6,567 nt of DNA, from NCBI GenBank assembly GCA_038239195.1, contig JBBSEZ010000516.1, positions 1-6,567 on the forward strand. The letters run 5' to 3'. Position numbers and translations under genes: made by a program. A model generated the notes under the pieces. That model was not told where the DNA came from. It saw only the letters and a program-made list of their open reading frames with translations, and did no database searches. This stretch comes from JBBSEZ01 sp038239195 (GTDB lineage: Bacteria > Planctomycetota > Planctomycetia > Gemmatales > Gemmataceae). The first letter of the stretch is position 1, and each line of letters starts with the position of its first letter. Positions 5,895 through 6,567 of this stretch are shown here, piece by piece.

Positions 5895-6567
5895 TCAAGG
5901 ACTCGGGGCGTCGGCAGCAGGGCCGGGCAGTTGGGCGCGTACCCAGGCGCGGAACGCGCGCGTCATCGCGTTGTCGTCCTCCCCTTCCCCCAGGCGCACG
6001 AACCGCACCAGTTCCGCAGGCGGGACGAAGGGAAACGTCGGGCTGCGTTCGGCGGGCTGATAGGCGCCCTCGGGCTGGAGGAGGTAGACGACGAGCGCCT
6101 GCCCGTCGAAGCGCCACACCTCGGGGACCTTCAAGGCCGCGTAGATGGCCAGGCGATCGAGCGAGCTGCGCGTGACGTCCACCTCGAGGACCAGATCGGG
6201 GGGCGGGTCGCGCTGGAGGTCGATGCGCTGCACGCCCCGCATGCGGGCATGGTTCGCGATGTAGAAGCACTCATCGGGCTCCAGCCCGCGCTCGAGGGAG
6301 GGGCCCTGGTAGGTCGTGGAGCGAAGGTTGCGCACGGGCAAGCCGAGCTCGTCCGTGAGCGCCTCGATCAGCCTCCGAAAGAGGTTCGTCTGCCGTTCGT
6401 GCTCCGGCGAGAGCGTCGTGAATTCGAGCCTCCCGCGGTCGTAGGTCAAGCGGAGGCCTGGTCGATCGCGCAGGGCCTCGCCCAGCGTCACGTAGGCATC
6501 CCAGTCGATGTTGTAGAGAAGCAATCGCTGGCCCGCGGGCGGCACAACGGACGGGAGAGAAGGCGCC
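5895..6567 (-). CDS. Uma2 family (DUF820) PD-(D/E)XK nuclease-like protein, start beyond window
   Basis: The protein matches the Uma2 family, a restriction-endonuclease-like PD-(D/E)XK fold that is greatly expanded in cyanobacteria and planctomycetes and whose biological role is largely unknown. Numbering from GTG 6545 (216 residues): IDWDAYVTLGEAL (13-25), LRLTYDRGRLEFTTLSPEHE (31-50), a helix ending LTDELGLP (63-70), GLEPDECFYI (87-96), PPPDLVLEVDVTRSSLDRL (114-132) and YAALKVPEVWRFDG (135-148). The candidate active-site acids are Glu50, Asp91 and the Asp117/Glu121/Asp123 cluster. GTG 6545 has no Shine-Dalgarno in front of it. The frame stays open to the right edge, reading APSLPSVV, which resembles the short leader of related proteins. 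The true start therefore probably lies outside the window and the gene is partial here. It leads directly into the DUF4919-like gene with a 12-base gap. Confidence 0.9.
   Translation of the reverse strand, partial: APSLPSVVPPAGQRLLLYNIDWDAYVTLGEALRDRPGLRLTYDRGRLEFTTLSPEHERQTNLFRRLIEALTDELGLPVRNLRSTTYQGPSLERGLEPDECFYIANHARMRGVQRIDLQRDPPPDLVLEVDVTRSSLDRLAIYAALKVPEVWRFDGQALVVYLLQPEGAYQPAERSPTFPFVPPAELVRFVRLGEGEDDNAMTRAFRAWVRAQLPGPAADAPSP

Noticed and set aside
5889..5899. Near-palindrome CCTTGACAAGG over the Uma2 stop codon as an operator
   Set aside because: The bases are already explained by the stop codon and the Shine-Dalgarno of the next gene, and no similar site is found elsewhere in the window.

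Overview
The window looks like a high-GC planctomycete, most likely a Gemmataceae member. This is inferred from its gene families: a DUF1501 sulfatase-like secreted protein, a Uma2 (DUF820) PD-(D/E)XK protein, a formylglycine-generating-enzyme-like (SUMF1) domain ending in LARVPSG, and cysteine-type leucine-rich repeats with the FKDC signature. No RNA gene, CRISPR array, integrase or intact mobile element is visible.

Left part, plus strand (about 104-1063): the C-terminal half of a SUMF1/FGE-sulfatase domain with no visible N-terminal half, followed by a six-repeat leucine-rich-repeat segment. Both lie in one reading frame, separated only by a TAG at 476-478. Sequence resembling the lead-in of such repeat modules continues back from the LRR start (GTG 527) to that TAG. 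The pair therefore looks like the remains of one larger SUMF1-LRR protein, cut off at its 5' side and broken by a nonsense codon. Bases 1-103 hold nothing I can assign.

Middle (1064-1597): about 530 bases between convergent genes. I see no credible gene, only arginine/proline-rich chance frames and a 10-bp inverted repeat.

Right part, minus strand (1598-6567): five genes transcribed right to left. They are a Uma2-family protein (open at the right edge), a small DUF4919-like protein starting 12 bases after it, a secreted or lipoprotein-like beta-propeller protein, a full-length Tat-type DUF1501 protein, and an acetamidase/formamidase-family protein. The gaps are 12, 91, 70 and 89 bases, and the last four genes each have a recognisable Shine-Dalgarno sequence. 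The Uma2/DUF4919 pair is very probably co-transcribed. The other three may form one unit or be independent genes that happen to be co-oriented. The beta-propeller and DUF1501 proteins carry export signals, while the acetamidase has none and should be cytoplasmic.

I did not find a convincing new system. The points most worth checking are the in-frame TAG between SUMF1 and LRR, the DUF1501 gene without its usual DUF1549/DUF1553 cytochrome partner beside it, and the tightly coupled Uma2/DUF4919 pair.
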